NCBI RefSeq assembly: GCF_019931675.1
Contig: NZ_CP082922.1
Location: 1,188,501 to 1,252,500 of the forward strand
Source of the DNA: Nocardioides rotundus
GTDB taxonomy: Bacteria; Actinomycetota; Actinomycetes; Propionibacteriales; Nocardioidaceae
Direction: 5' to 3'
Length of the DNA stretch: 64,000 nt
In this document: positions 36,330-44,752 of the stretch, one piece after another
Layout of the letters: each line of letters starts with the position of its first letter
Position numbering within the stretch: position 1 is the stretch's first letter
Notes under the pieces: generated by a model
The model's input: only the letters and a program-made list of their open reading frames with translations
Databases searched by the model: none
Told to the model about the DNA's origin: nothing
Translations under genes and position numbers: made by a program

Positions 36330-37335
36330 AGTGCTCTCCATGCTCGGCATGCCGGTGGCCGTCATGCACGTAGTCCACGTGGTCCCCATGCTGCACCGCG
36401 GGATGGCCGCAGTCCTCGCCGTGCACGTGCGGGTGTCCCTCGGCCAGGTGGTGCTCCTCGACCCGGGGCACCGCGGCCACGGCGGGGAACGGCGCGGTCA
36501 GCCGGCGGCGGTGCCGCTGCCAGGCTCCCAGGGGCCAGGTGAGGGCGAACATCGCGAGCGCCAGCAGCACGATCGTCGGCCCCGGCGCGACCTCCGCGTC
36601 GTACCTGATCGAGAGCCAGGTGGCGGCCATCAGCCCGCCCACGCTGGCGACGGTCCCGACCACCATCGCCCCGAGGAGGGTACGGCGGAACGAGGGGGCC
36701 AGCTGCTGGGCGGCCGCCACCGGCACCACCATCAGCGCGGAGACGAGCAGCAGCCCGACCGTGCGCATCGCGACCGTCACGGTGACCGCGGCGAGCACCG
36801 CCACCACGAGGTTGTAGACCCGCACGTTGACCCCGGCGACCCGGGCGAAGTCGACGTCCTGGGAGACGGCGAACAGCTGCGGGGCCAGCCCGAGCCCGAG
36901 CACGATCACCACGACCGCCAGCGCGAGCGTGGCCACCACGTCGGCCTGGGAGATCGAGAGCAGGGCGCCGAACAGGTAGGCCTGGAGCGACGCGGCGCTC
37001 TGCCCGGCCAACCCGGTGATGAGCACGCCGGCGGCGATGCCGCCGTAGAACAGCAGCGCCAGCGCGACGTCCCCGTTGGTGTGTCCCCGCTCCCGGATCA
37101 CCTCGATCAGCACGGCGCCGACGATCGCGACCACGACCGCGGTCCAGGTGGGGGAGCTGCCGGTGACCAGCCCGAGCGCGACGCCGGTCACCGCCACGTG
37201 GCCCAGGCCGTCGCCCATGAGGGCCAGCCGGCGCTGCACCAGGTAGGTGCCGACCACGGGGGAGGCCAGCCCCGTCGCGAGCGCGGCGAGCAGGGCATAG
37301 AGGAGGAAGTCGTGGGTGAGGAAGAGCTCGATCAT
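36316..37335 (-). CDS. znuB: Zinc ABC transporter permease with His-rich tail
   Basis: 339 residues with eight or nine membrane segments of the ABC-3 family (YALLAALATGLASPVVGTYL, GGIAAGVLITGLAGQSA, LLVSALMVVPVAAAQ). The cytoplasmic C-terminus carries about 14 histidines in the last 50 residues (HPHVHGEDCGH, HDGHRHAEHGEH), unlike typical ZnuB. It may bind zinc after import. ATG 37335 overlaps the znuC stop (ATGA), and zur starts 14 bases before its end. Confidence 0.92.
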   Translation of the reverse strand: MIELFLTHDFLLYALLAALATGLASPVVGTYLVQRRLALMGDGLGHVAVTGVALGLVTGSSPTWTAVVVAIVGAVLIEVIRERGHTNGDVALALLFYGGIAAGVLITGLAGQSAASLQAYLFGALLSISQADVVATLALAVVVIVLGLGLAPQLFAVSQDVDFARVAGVNVRVYNLVVAVLAAVTVTVAMRTVGLLLVSALMVVPVAAAQQLAPSFRRTLLGAMVVGTVASVGGLMAATWLSIRYDAEVAPGPTIVLLALAMFALTWPLGAWQRHRRRLTAPFPAVAAVPRVEEHHLAEGHPHVHGEDCGHPAVQHGDHVDYVHDGHRHAEHGEHYDEH

Positions 37336-38117
37336 CGCGGGCCTCCGTCGAGGGGAGTGCGGATCTGCGGCAGGTGGTCCTCGTGAGCCGGCGGGCGATG
37401 GTGGTGCCCCTGCCCGAGGTCGACCACGGCCGCCTCGTCCAGGGCGGGTCCGTCGTAGGTGATCCGACCGTCCCGCATCACCACCGCGCGCTCGACCAGG
37501 GGGGCCATCGCGCCGAGCTCGTGGGCCACCAGCACCACGGTGGCTCCGGCGTCGGAGAGGTGGTGCAGGGAGTCGGCCAGCGTGGCCTGGTTGTGCAGGT
37601 CGACGCCGGCGGTGGGCTCGTCGAGCACCAGCAGCTCGGGCTCGCCCACCAGGGCGCGGGCGATCAGCGCGCGCTGCTGCTGGCCGCCGGAGAGGGTCGC
37701 GATCCCGTCCCCGGCCTTGTCCGCCAGCCCGACCGCCTCGATCGCGTCGTCGACGGCCCGGCGGTCGGCGCGGCCGAGCGGGCGGAACGGGCGGCGGCGA
37801 GAGAGCCGGCCGGAGGAGACGACCTCGCGGACCGACGCCGGGACGCCGCTCGTCGCGCCCGCGCGCTGGGGCACGAAGCCGACCCGCTGCCAGTCGTGGA
37901 AGTCCTCCAGCGGGGTGTCGAAGAGGCGGACCGTGCCGGAGGTCAGGGGTCGCAGCCCGAGCAGGGTGCGCACGAGGGTGGACTTGCCGGAGCCGTTGGC
38001 ACCCATGACGGCCACCCACTCGCCGGGGTCGACGCTGAGGTCGATGTGCCGGAGGACGGGGCGCCCGCCGATGGCGACGGCGCCGTCGGCGATCTGCGCG
38101 ATCGGGGTGCTCAACAC
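37332..38117 (-). CDS. znuC: Zinc ABC transporter ATP-binding protein
   Basis: 261 residues. Walker A GANGSGKST, Q-loop FVPQRAGATSG, signature LSGGQQQR, Walker B LLVLDEPTAGVD and H-loop VAHEL. C-terminus rich in His (GQGHHHRPPAHEDH), another possible metal site. GTG at 38117 has AGGAGG 7 nt upstream; TTG 38114 is the alternative. Overlaps the znuA stop. Confidence 0.93.
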   Translation of the reverse strand: MLSTPIAQIADGAVAIGGRPVLRHIDLSVDPGEWVAVMGANGSGKSTLVRTLLGLRPLTSGTVRLFDTPLEDFHDWQRVGFVPQRAGATSGVPASVREVVSSGRLSRRRPFRPLGRADRRAVDDAIEAVGLADKAGDGIATLSGGQQQRALIARALVGEPELLVLDEPTAGVDLHNQATLADSLHHLSDAGATVVLVAHELGAMAPLVERAVVMRDGRITYDGPALDEAAVVDLGQGHHHRPPAHEDHLPQIRTPLDGGPR

Positions 38118-39079
38118 CCGTTCGCCTCCTCCAGTGCGGCCAGGTTCGCCCGCATGAGGGACAGGTAGTCCTCCGAGGAGTCCGCGGAGGGCAGCCCCTC
38201 GACCGGGTCGAGGACCGCGGTCCTCACTCCGGCGTCCCGGGCCAGGCTCTCCGCCGACTTGGGGCTGGCGAGGGTCTCGGTGAACACGGTGGTCACGCCG
38301 TCCTCGGCGATCACCCGGCGCAGGTCGGCCAGCGTGCCCGCGCTGGGCTCGGCCTCCGGCGTGATGCCCAGGATGGGGTGGATCTCCAGCCCGTACCTGT
38401 CCAGGTAGCCGAAGGCGTCGTGGTTGACCACGACCGTGTTCCGTCGGCAGTCGGCCAGCCCGTCGGCGTACTCCCGGTCGAGCCGCTCGAGGTCTGCTCG
38501 CAATGCGGCGGCGTTCGCGCGGTACGTCGCAGCGTGCCGCGGCTCCAGCTCGGCCAGCCGCTCCGCCACGGCATCGCCCAGGTCGGCCATCCGGGTCGGG
38601 TCCAGCCAGAAGTGCGGGTCCAGCTCCCCGTGGTCCGCGTGGTCGTGGCCCTCGTGCCCGCCCTCGGAGTCGTGCCCGGCGTGCCCGCGATGATGCGCGT
38701 CCTCCTCGGCGAACGCCTTGAGGTCGACCACCCGCGCGGCGTCCAGGACGGCGCCGGAGGCGGTCCGGTCCACGGCCGCGTCCACGGCGGGTTGGAAGCC
38801 GGACTCGTAGACGACCAGGTCGGCGTCGCTGACCCGCAGGGTCTGGTTGACCGAGAGCTCGAGGTCGTGCGGCTCGCCTCCCGGGGAGGTGAGGTTGTCG
38901 ACGGTCCACCGGTCGCCCGCCACGCGCTCGCTGGCCCAGGCCAGGGGGTAGAACGCGGCCGCCACGGTGCCGTGCCCGCTCCCGGACACGGGTGCTGAGG
39001 AGGGGACCGCGCAGCCGGTGAGCAGGGCGGCCCCCAGGAGGCCGGCGCTCAGGACCGCGGTGGTGCGGGCGACGTACAT
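38111..39079 (-). CDS. znuA: Zinc ABC transporter substrate-binding lipoprotein
   Basis: 322 residues. Lipobox LLTGC (Cys23), then the cluster A-I metal-binding fold: VAAAFYPLAWASERVAG, PGGEPHDLELS (first His), VVVNHDAFGYLDRYGLE and FTETLASPKSAESLARDAG. A His/Asp-rich loop (HHRGHAGHDSEGGHEGHDHAD) precedes the zinc ligand DPHFWLDP, typical of zinc rather than manganese proteins. Two Zur-type boxes overlap its start and promoter. First gene of znuA-znuC-znuB-zur. Confidence 0.93.
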   Translation of the reverse strand: MYVARTTAVLSAGLLGAALLTGCAVPSSAPVSGSGHGTVAAAFYPLAWASERVAGDRWTVDNLTSPGGEPHDLELSVNQTLRVSDADLVVYESGFQPAVDAAVDRTASGAVLDAARVVDLKAFAEEDAHHRGHAGHDSEGGHEGHDHADHGELDPHFWLDPTRMADLGDAVAERLAELEPRHAATYRANAAALRADLERLDREYADGLADCRRNTVVVNHDAFGYLDRYGLEIHPILGITPEAEPSAGTLADLRRVIAEDGVTTVFTETLASPKSAESLARDAGVRTAVLDPVEGLPSADSSEDYLSLMRANLAALEEANGC

Positions 39080-39115
39080 GAGAATGATTCTTACGACTGT
39101 TGAGAATGATTGTCA
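39079..39115 (-). promoter_or_regulatory. Two Zur boxes upstream of znuA
   Basis: TGAGAATGATTCTTA (39079-39093) and TGAGAATGATTGTCA (39101-39115), spaced 22 bp, two helical turns. Each is the TGA-x-AAT-N-ATT-x-TCA palindrome of actinobacterial Zur/Fur boxes. The first overlaps the znuA start codon. Repression by the co-transcribed Zur is expected. Confidence 0.85.
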
Positions 39116-39130
39116 AACGGACCGCCCGGC

Positions 39131-39136
39131 TAGGGT
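39131..39136 (+). promoter_or_regulatory. -10 element of the ABM gene, leaderless type
   Basis: TAGGGT ends 6 nt before GTG 39143. It faces away from znuA and lies 15 bp beyond the second Zur box. Confidence 0.5.
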
Positions 39137-39142
39137 CGCCCC

Positions 39143-39472
39143 GTGCTCGTCGTGACCCGCTTCCGCGCCCCGAACCCCGACCCGGCCGCGGCCGACGAGC
39201 TCCGCGACGGCCTGCACCGCGCGCTGGCCGTGCTCGCCGAGCAGCGGGGGTACGTCGGCGGCGAGGTCGGCCGCAACATCGACGAGCCGGACCTGTGGGT
39301 GCTGAGCACCCGGTGGAGCAACGTCGGCTCCTACCGGCGTGCACTGAGCTCGTGGGAGGGCAAGATGCACGTGCAGCCGTTGATGGTGCACGCGCTGGAC
39401 GAGCCGAGCGCCTACGAGGTGCTCCGTCCCGGCGAGGCGGCCAACGAGGCGGTCCCGCGGGAAAACGGCTAG
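39143..39472 (+). CDS. ABM-family (antibiotic biosynthesis monooxygenase fold) protein
   Basis: 109 residues. Ferredoxin-like dimeric ABM fold: MLVVTRFRAPNPDPAAADEL, ALAVLAEQRGYVGGEVGRNIDEPDLWVLSTRWSNVGSYRRAL. Proteins of this size act as small monooxygenases or heme-related enzymes, or have no known activity. Divergent from the zinc operon across a 63-bp gap with the Zur boxes, so zinc control of it is possible. Its end lies 23 bp before glyS. Confidence 0.82.
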   Translation: MLVVTRFRAPNPDPAAADELRDGLHRALAVLAEQRGYVGGEVGRNIDEPDLWVLSTRWSNVGSYRRALSSWEGKMHVQPLMVHALDEPSAYEVLRPGEAANEAVPRENG

Positions 39473-39483
39473 CGCGCGCCCTC

Positions 39484-39489
39484 TAGGGT
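39484..39489 (+). promoter_or_regulatory. glyS -10 element, leaderless type
   Basis: TAGGGT ends 6 nt before the glyS ATG at 39496 (TGGCCC between), consistent with leaderless initiation. Confidence 0.5.
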
Positions 39490-39495
39490 TGGCCC

Positions 39496-40899
39496 ATGGC
39501 CAAGAAGCCCGCCTCCGCCCTCGACAACGTCGTCTCCCTGTGCAAGCGCCGGGGGTTCGTCTACCCGTCCGGCGAGATCTACGGCGGCACCCGCTCGGCC
39601 TGGGACTACGGCCCGCTCGGCGTGGAGCTGAAGGACAACATCAAGCGCCAGTGGTGGCGCTCGACGGTGATCGCCCGCGACGACGTCGTGGGCCTGGACT
39701 CCAGCATCATCCTGCCGACCCGCACGTGGGAGGCCTCGGGCCACCTGGAGACCTTCACCGACCCGCTGGTGGAGTGCCAGGCCTGCCACAAGCGCTTCCG
39801 CGAGGACCACCTGCAGGAGGAGTACGCGCAGAAGAAGGGGATCGAGGACCCCGACACCGTCGACATCAACGAGTCGGTGGCCTGCCCCAACTGCGGCACC
39901 CGGCATGCCTGGACCGCCCCGCGGAACTTCCAGATGATGCTCAAGACCTACCTCGGCGTGATCGAGGACGAGTCCGGGCTGCACTACCTGCGCCCCGAGA
40001 CCGCGCAGGGCATCTTCCTCAACTTCGCCAACGTGGTGACCAGCCAGCGGATGAAGCCGCCCTTCGGCATCGCCCAGATCGGCAAGAGCTTCCGCAACGA
40101 GATCACCCCGGGCAACTTCATCTTCCGCACCCGCGAGTTCGAGCAGATGGAGATGGAGTACTTCGTCAAGCCGGGTGAGGACGAGGAGCTGCACCAGTAC
40201 TGGATCGACGAGCGCACCCGGTGGTACGTCGACCTCGGCATCGACCCGGACAACCTGCGGCACTACGAGCACCCGAAGGAGAAGCTGTCCCACTACTCCA
40301 AGCGGACCGTGGACATCGAGTACCGCTTCGGCTTCTCCGGCCGGGACTTCGAGGAGCTCGAGGGGGTCGCCAACCGGACCGACTTCGACCTCTCCCAGCA
40401 CGCGAAGTTCTCCGGGCAGGACCTGTCCTACTTCGACCAGCCGAACAACGAGCGCTACGTCCCCTACGTGATCGAGCCCGCGGCCGGCCTCACCCGCAGC
40501 CTGATGGCCTTCCTCATCGACTCCTACACCGAGGACGAGGCGCCGAACACCAAGGGCGGCGTGGACAAGCGCACCGTGCTCAAGCTGGACCCGCGCCTGG
40601 CCCCGGTGAAGGCCGCCGTCCTGCCGCTGAGCCGCAACGCCGACCTCTCGCCGAAGGCCCGCGACGTCGCGAGCGCCCTGCGCAGGAACGGCTGGAACGT
40701 CGACTTCGACGACTCCGGGGCGATCGGCCGGCGCTACCGCCGCCAGGACGAGATCGGTACGCCGTACTGCGTCACCGTGGACTTCGACACCCTCGACGAC
40801 CAGGCGGTCACCATCCGCGAGCGGGACACCATGTCCCAGGAGCGGGTCGGGATCGACGGGCTCACCGCGTGGTTCGCGGGGCGCCTGGTCGGCTGCTGA
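39496..40899 (+). CDS. glyS: Glycine--tRNA ligase (GlyQS dimer type)
   Basis: 467 residues. Class II synthetase of the eukaryote-like alpha2 form found in actinobacteria. Seen: the N-terminal [20 protein letters not shown], zinc-binding CQACHKRF...[10 protein letters not shown], motif 2 [19 protein letters not shown], motif 3 [12 protein letters not shown], and the anticodon-binding [17 protein letters not shown] domain. ATG 39496 lies behind its own promoter. Confidence 0.97.
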   Translation: MAKKPASALDNVVSLCKRRGFVYPSGEIYGGTRSAWDYGPLGVELKDNIKRQWWRSTVIARDDVVGLDSSIILPTRTWEASGHLETFTDPLVECQACHKRFREDHLQEEYAQKKGIEDPDTVDINESVACPNCGTRHAWTAPRNFQMMLKTYLGVIEDESGLHYLRPETAQGIFLNFANVVTSQRMKPPFGIAQIGKSFRNEITPGNFIFRTREFEQMEMEYFVKPGEDEELHQYWIDERTRWYVDLGIDPDNLRHYEHPKEKLSHYSKRTVDIEYRFGFSGRDFEELEGVANRTDFDLSQHAKFSGQDLSYFDQPNNERYVPYVIEPAAGLTRSLMAFLIDSYTEDEAPNTKGGVDKRTVLKLDPRLAPVKAAVLPLSRNADLSPKARDVASALRRNGWNVDFDDSGAIGRRYRRQDEIGTPYCVTVDFDTLDDQAVTIRERDTMSQERVGIDGLTAWFAGRLVGC

Positions 40900-40924
40900 C
40901 CTGCGGTCATGCACAATGGCGGCC

Positions 40925-41635
40925 ATGACGATCCGCCGCCACCGTGGACCTCTGGCCCTCTCCCTGGCCGCCGCCCTCGTGCTCGCCGGCTGCTCCGGTG
41001 ACGCCGAGCGGAGCGGCTCCGGCTCGGGGGAGGAGAGCTCGGCCTCCCCGTCGGCCACCGAGACCAGCGAGGCGCCGTACCTCCCCGTCTCCGACGACAC
41101 CGAGCTCACGCCGATGGGCGAGGAGCTGACGTTCGGCGACAAGGCGACGGTCGCCTACCAGCCGCGCAAGGGCAAGGTCGGCGTGGTGGACCTGACGGTC
41201 ACCAAGGTCAAGCAGGCCGACATCAAGGACCTGGTCGCGTTCAAGCTGGACAAGCAGAGCCAGAAGGCCACGCCCTACTACGTGACCGCGAAGGTCAAGA
41301 ACGTCGGCGACACCAACCTCACCGGCACCCTGCCGCCGCTCTACGTCGAGGACGAGGCGAGCCGGCTCGTCCAGCCCTCGCAGTTCAAGAGCGTCTTCAA
41401 GCCCTGCGCGAGCACGCCGCTGCCGAAGGGGTTCAAGCCCGGCAAGCAGACCACCGCCTGCTGGGTCTACCTGGTCATCGAGGGCAAGGGCCAGGGGGTC
41501 AGCTACTACCCGGTCGAGCAGTTCGAGCCGATCGTGTGGACCGGCGACATCGCCGGCGCCGGGAAGGCCGACGGCAAGAAGAAGGGCAAGAAGGGGGCCC
41601 AGAACGACGGCGGGCAGGGGTCCGGCGACAACTGA
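40925..41635 (+). CDS. Secreted lipoprotein of unknown function
   Basis: 236 residues. Signal MTIRRHRGPLALSLAAALVLAGC with lipobox VLAGC, a Ser/Glu linker, then a domain of beta strands (LTFGDKATVAYQPRKGKVGVVDLTVTKVKQ, PYYVTAKVKNVGDTNLTG) with two cysteines (FKPCAST, TTACWVY), similar to DUF4352-type immunoglobulin-like lipoproteins. A Lys-rich low-complexity tail (KKKGKKG) follows. ATG 40925 chosen because CACAAT ends 7 nt before it; an ATG at 40916 is the alternative. Unknown role. Confidence 0.78.
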   Translation: MTIRRHRGPLALSLAAALVLAGCSGDAERSGSGSGEESSASPSATETSEAPYLPVSDDTELTPMGEELTFGDKATVAYQPRKGKVGVVDLTVTKVKQADIKDLVAFKLDKQSQKATPYYVTAKVKNVGDTNLTGTLPPLYVEDEASRLVQPSQFKSVFKPCASTPLPKGFKPGKQTTACWVYLVIEGKGQGVSYYPVEQFEPIVWTGDIAGAGKADGKKKGKKGAQNDGGQGSGDN

Positions 41636-41686
41636 CGTCGCTCGTGCCGATGTGACCGCCGACGCTCGGGCGCGGACAATGGAGCC

Positions 41687-42826
41687 ATGTCGCTCCAGCT
41701 CGGCCGCCTGACGGTGGACACGCCGGTGGTGCTCGCCCCCATGGCGGGCATCACCAACGCCGCCTACCGCCGGCTGTGCCTGGAGCAGATGGCGCTGGTC
41801 GGCGCGTCCGGCCTGTTCGTCTGCGAGATGATCACCTCCCGCGGCCTGGTCGAGGGCGATGAGACCACGCGGCGGATGCTGTTCTTCGACGACGCCGAGC
41901 AGGTCCGGTCGGTGCAGCTCTACGGCACCGACGCGAGCGTCGTCGGGGAGGCGGTGCGCATCCTCTGCGGGGAGTACGGCGTGGCCCACGTGGACCTGAA
42001 CTTCGGCTGCCCCGTGCCCAAGGTCACCCGCAAGGGCGGCGGCGGTGCTCTGCCCTGGAAGCGCGGGCTGCTGGCCGACATCCTCTCCGAGGCCGTCGCC
42101 GCCGGGGAGGAGTACGCTGTTCCCGTCACCATGAAGACCCGCAAGGGCCTCGACGCCGACCACCTCACCTACCTCGACGCGGGCCGGATCGCCCAGGACG
42201 CCGGCTGCGCCGCGATCGCGCTGCACGGCCGGACCGTTGAGCAGGCCTACTCCGGCACCGCCGACTGGGACGCGATCGCGGACCTGGCGGCGCAGGTGGA
42301 CCTGCCGGTGCTCGGCAACGGCGACATCTGGGAGGCCGGGGACGCCGTGCGCATGGTCGAGCAGACCGGCGCCGCCGGCGTGGTCGTGGGCCGGGGCTGC
42401 CTGGGGCGCCCGTGGCTGTTCCGCGACCTCGCGGGCGCGTTCTCCGACCGGCCCGGACTGGAGCTGCCGACGCTCGGCGAGGTGGCCGGGATGATGCGCC
42501 GGCACGCCGAGCTGCTGGTCGAGCACCTGGGCGAGGAGCGGGGCTGCAAGGAGTTCCGCAAGCACGTGTCGTGGTACCTCAAGGGCTTCCCGGCCGGCGG
42601 CGAGCTGCGCCGCTCGCTGGCCCTGGTCGAGCGGCTCGACGAGCTGGACCGGCTGCTCGCCGAGCTCGACCCCGCGGTGCCCTTCCCGACCGCCGAGCTG
42701 GGCACCCCGCGGGGCCGCCAGGGCTCCCCGCGGCGGCGCGTCGCCCTGCCGGAGGGATGGCTCGACGACACCGACGGCCGGCACTCCGCCGTACCCGAGG
42801 ATGCGCTGGAGCTGACGGGCGGTTAG
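41687..42826 (+). CDS. dusB: tRNA-dihydrouridine synthase, DusB type
   Basis: 379 residues. FMN-dependent TIM barrel: VVLAPMAGITNAAYRRLC, VDLNFGCPVPKVTRKGGGGAL with the catalytic Cys near 108, VTMKTRKGLDADHLTYLDAG, ALHGRTVEQAYSGTADW, NGDIWEAGDA and the phosphate-binding VVGRGCLGRPWLF, plus the C-terminal tRNA-binding helices. ATG 41687 is 6 nt behind GACAAT (41675-41680). Confidence 0.94.
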   Translation: MSLQLGRLTVDTPVVLAPMAGITNAAYRRLCLEQMALVGASGLFVCEMITSRGLVEGDETTRRMLFFDDAEQVRSVQLYGTDASVVGEAVRILCGEYGVAHVDLNFGCPVPKVTRKGGGGALPWKRGLLADILSEAVAAGEEYAVPVTMKTRKGLDADHLTYLDAGRIAQDAGCAAIALHGRTVEQAYSGTADWDAIADLAAQVDLPVLGNGDIWEAGDAVRMVEQTGAAGVVVGRGCLGRPWLFRDLAGAFSDRPGLELPTLGEVAGMMRRHAELLVEHLGEERGCKEFRKHVSWYLKGFPAGGELRRSLALVERLDELDRLLAELDPAVPFPTAELGTPRGRQGSPRRRVALPEGWLDDTDGRHSAVPEDALELTGG

Positions 42827-42863
42827 CCTGTCGGCGGCTCATGGGGGAGTGAGCAGCGCCACG

Positions 42864-42872
42864 TGTGGATAA
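42864..42872 (-). promoter_or_regulatory. DnaA-box-like 9-mer (inverted)
   Basis: TGTGGATAA on the plus strand, i.e. TTATCCACA on the minus strand, in the 154-bp gap between dusB and the M15-like gene. The rest of the gap is GC-rich with no riboswitch or terminator I can recognise. Confidence 0.4.
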
Positions 42873-42980
42873 CCCGCCGCCGATGCGGCGGGCCCGCGAT
42901 GTGTGTGCTTGACTCGGCGGCCGCGTCGCGCCTCGGGGCGAGGGCGCTCCATCACCCCCGACCCGCAAAGGATCAGCGCT

Positions 42981-43934
42981 GTGGCAGATTCGAGCCACAA
43001 GCGGGACACCGATGCCCGCCTTCTCTCTCGCATTCCCCGCTCCGCCCTCGTGGCCGCGCCCATCGCCACCGTGGCGACGCTGGGCGTCGTCTCGGCCGGC
43101 GTCATCGCCGGCCTCCCCGGAGGCAGCGGAGCGGCCTCGACCCACCTCGCCGGCTCCTCGCTGAGCGCGTCGGTCGGCTCCGACGCCGTCGCCGACCGGG
43201 AGCGCACCGTCTCCCGCTCCGCCCCGCGCGACCTGCAGGTGGTCGACAGCGGCCCCAAGCTCGCGATCAACAAGGAGCGACTGCGCCGGATCGCCGAGCG
43301 CAAGGCCGCCAAGGCCACCGCGGCCGCCGTCGCCGGCGCGGACACCCGCCTGTGGACGACCGCGGACCTCAACATCTGGACCGCGCCCGCCGGTGGCACC
43401 GACCTGGGGCTCCTGCAGGACACCAAGCGCGTCCTGGTGACCGGCCGCAAGGCCTCGGGCCGCACCGAGGTCGTGCTCGACGGCAAGTCCCGATGGGTCA
43501 CCTCGGGCTACCTGTCGGACGACAAGCCCCAGCCCGAGACCGAGTCCGCCTCCTCCGGCGGAGGCGGTGGCTCGAGCACTCCGTCGCTGGGCGGCTCCTG
43601 CACCAACGGCACCTCGGTGTCCGGCTCGCCGAACATCCTCAAGGTGCACGAGGCGGTGTGTGCGTCCTTCCCGAGCATCACCACCTACGGCACCTACCGC
43701 GGCGACGGCGAGCACAGCCAGGGCCTCGCGATCGACATCATGGTCTCCGGCAGCACGGGCTGGCAGGTCGCGGAGTTCGTCCGCGCCAACGCCGCCGCCC
43801 TGGGCGTCAACTACGTGATGTACTCCCAGCGCATCTGGTCGGTGCAGCGCTCCTCCGAGGGCTGGCGGACGTTCGCCGACCGCGGCTCGGTGACGCAGAA
43901 CCACTACGACCACGTGCACGTCACGACGTACTGA
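42981..43934 (+). CDS. Secreted M15-like (ARB-07466 type) cell-wall protein
   Basis: 317 residues. An N-terminal segment (LVAAPIATVATLGVVSAGVIAGL) serves as signal or anchor. A middle SH3-like region (LWTTADLNIWTAPAGGTDLG...WVTSGYLSDD) and a Gly/Ser linker precede a C-terminal domain with the zinc ligands of D,D-carboxypeptidase-like folds: GEHSQGLAIDIMVSG (His, Asp) and NHYDHVHVTTY (His-x-His). Likely acts on peptidoglycan. GTG 42981 has AAAGGA upstream; an earlier frame start exists at 42903. Ends before a palindromic repeat. Confidence 0.82.
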   Translation: MADSSHKRDTDARLLSRIPRSALVAAPIATVATLGVVSAGVIAGLPGGSGAASTHLAGSSLSASVGSDAVADRERTVSRSAPRDLQVVDSGPKLAINKERLRRIAERKAAKATAAAVAGADTRLWTTADLNIWTAPAGGTDLGLLQDTKRVLVTGRKASGRTEVVLDGKSRWVTSGYLSDDKPQPETESASSGGGGGSSTPSLGGSCTNGTSVSGSPNILKVHEAVCASFPSITTYGTYRGDGEHSQGLAIDIMVSGSTGWQVAEFVRANAAALGVNYVMYSQRIWSVQRSSEGWRTFADRGSVTQNHYDHVHVTTY

Positions 43935-43947
43935 CCCTCACCTCGCA

Positions 43948-43991
43948 CGCAACGTCAGACGCCCCGGCGGAACCGCTTCCGCCGGGGCGTC
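43948..43991. repeat. Palindromic repeat, divergent copy with 15-bp hairpin
   Basis: GACGCCCCGGCGGAA (43958-43972) is the exact reverse complement of 43977-43991 around a CCGC loop. The preceding CGCAACGTCA and the core GGAACCGCTTCC are shared with the palindromic repeats at 16110 and 49038. Located between the convergent M15-like and vapC genes; it could act as a bidirectional terminator although no T tract follows. Confidence 0.75.
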
Positions 43992-44022
43992 CGGCGTCGT
44001 ACGGCGCCCCGCTGCCGTCCGC

Positions 44023-44424
44023 TCAGTGACTCGTGACGACGTCGACGGGTGCTTGCAGCCCGGGGGCCCGGGCGATCCTGGCGTCGGCGGTGACCAGGGT
44101 CGCGTCCAGCACCTCGGCCAGGGCGACGTAGACCGCGTCATAGGGCGTCAGGTTGTCCCGCAGCTCCCACGCTCGCGGGAGCAGCGGGCTCGGGTCGTGC
44201 AGCGCGATGCCGGCTGCGGCAAGGTCCTCAAGAGCGGTGACAGCCCGCTCGGGCGAGGCGTGACCGCCGCGGACCAGACCGCGCAGAGCCGCCGCGACCT
44301 CGACCCCCAACAGCGAGGGCGCATGCAGCGCGACATCGGGATCGTTGATCCTCGTCGCCACGGCTGCGGCATCCGGGCGTGCCAGCAGCCACTCCACCGC
44401 GGCCGAGGCGTCGAGGACGATCAC
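44023..44424 (-). CDS. vapC: VapC-type PIN-domain toxin ribonuclease
   Basis: 133 residues. PIN-domain acidic triad visible: Asp5 (MIVLDASAAVEWLL), Glu42 (LLGVEVAAALR), Asp96 (TPYDAVYVALAE) and Asp114 (VTADARI). Toxin of a type II system, cleaving RNA in the cytoplasm. GTG 44424 overlaps the antitoxin stop as GTGA; a longer frame upstream encodes the antitoxin region in another frame. Confidence 0.93.
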   Translation of the reverse strand: MIVLDASAAVEWLLARPDAAAVATRINDPDVALHAPSLLGVEVAAALRGLVRGGHASPERAVTALEDLAAAGIALHDPSPLLPRAWELRDNLTPYDAVYVALAEVLDATLVTADARIARAPGLQAPVDVVTSH

Positions 44425-44648
44425 GAGTCGGCGCGACTCGCCTCGACGAGCTCCGCCGAGGACGGCCCCGTGCGCACCGGCGTCCGGGACGCCACCAGGT
44501 CGAGCAGCTCCTGCCGTGTGGGCCGGTCCAGGGAGCGACGCAGCTCGGCCAGGGCGAGCTCGGAGAGGGAGACCCCCTCCAACGCCGCCCTGGCCTTGAG
44601 GCGCCGGTGGACGTCCTCGGGGACGTTGCGGATCTGGATCATGCTCAT
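44421..44648 (-). CDS. vapB: VapB-type antitoxin (FitA/RHH-like)
   Basis: 75 residues. Ribbon-helix-helix N-terminus (SMIQIRNVPEDVHRRLKARAALEGVSLSELALAELRRSL) and a C-terminal toxin-binding tail (PTRQELLDLVASRTPVRTGPSSAE). This FitA-like start pairs typically with PIN toxins. Start at ATG 44648 follows from TACCCT (44660-44655, minus strand) 6 nt before it. Coupled to vapC by four bases. Confidence 0.9.
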   Translation of the reverse strand: MSMIQIRNVPEDVHRRLKARAALEGVSLSELALAELRRSLDRPTRQELLDLVASRTPVRTGPSSAELVEASRADS

Positions 44649-44654
44649 CACCCC

Positions 44655-44694
44655 AGGGTACATGCGCTCGCGAGGTGAACATGTGCTCCACATG
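44655..44694 (-). promoter_or_regulatory. vapBC promoter with palindromic operator
   Basis: TACCCT (44660-44655) is the -10. An inverted repeat CATGTG-CTC-CACATG at 44680-44694 covers the expected -35 position (about 44678-44683). This is where VapB/VapBC autorepressors usually bind. Confidence 0.55.
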
Positions 44695-44752
44695 CACGCG
44701 TGGTAGACGCCGGGTCGGCGCGGGGGCGGCGACGACTAGGCTCGCCGTCGAC

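Noticed and set aside
42827..42980. c-di-AMP (ydaO-type) riboswitch before the cell-wall peptidase
   Set aside because: Such riboswitches often precede actinobacterial cell-wall hydrolases, but I could not find the conserved core or stems here.
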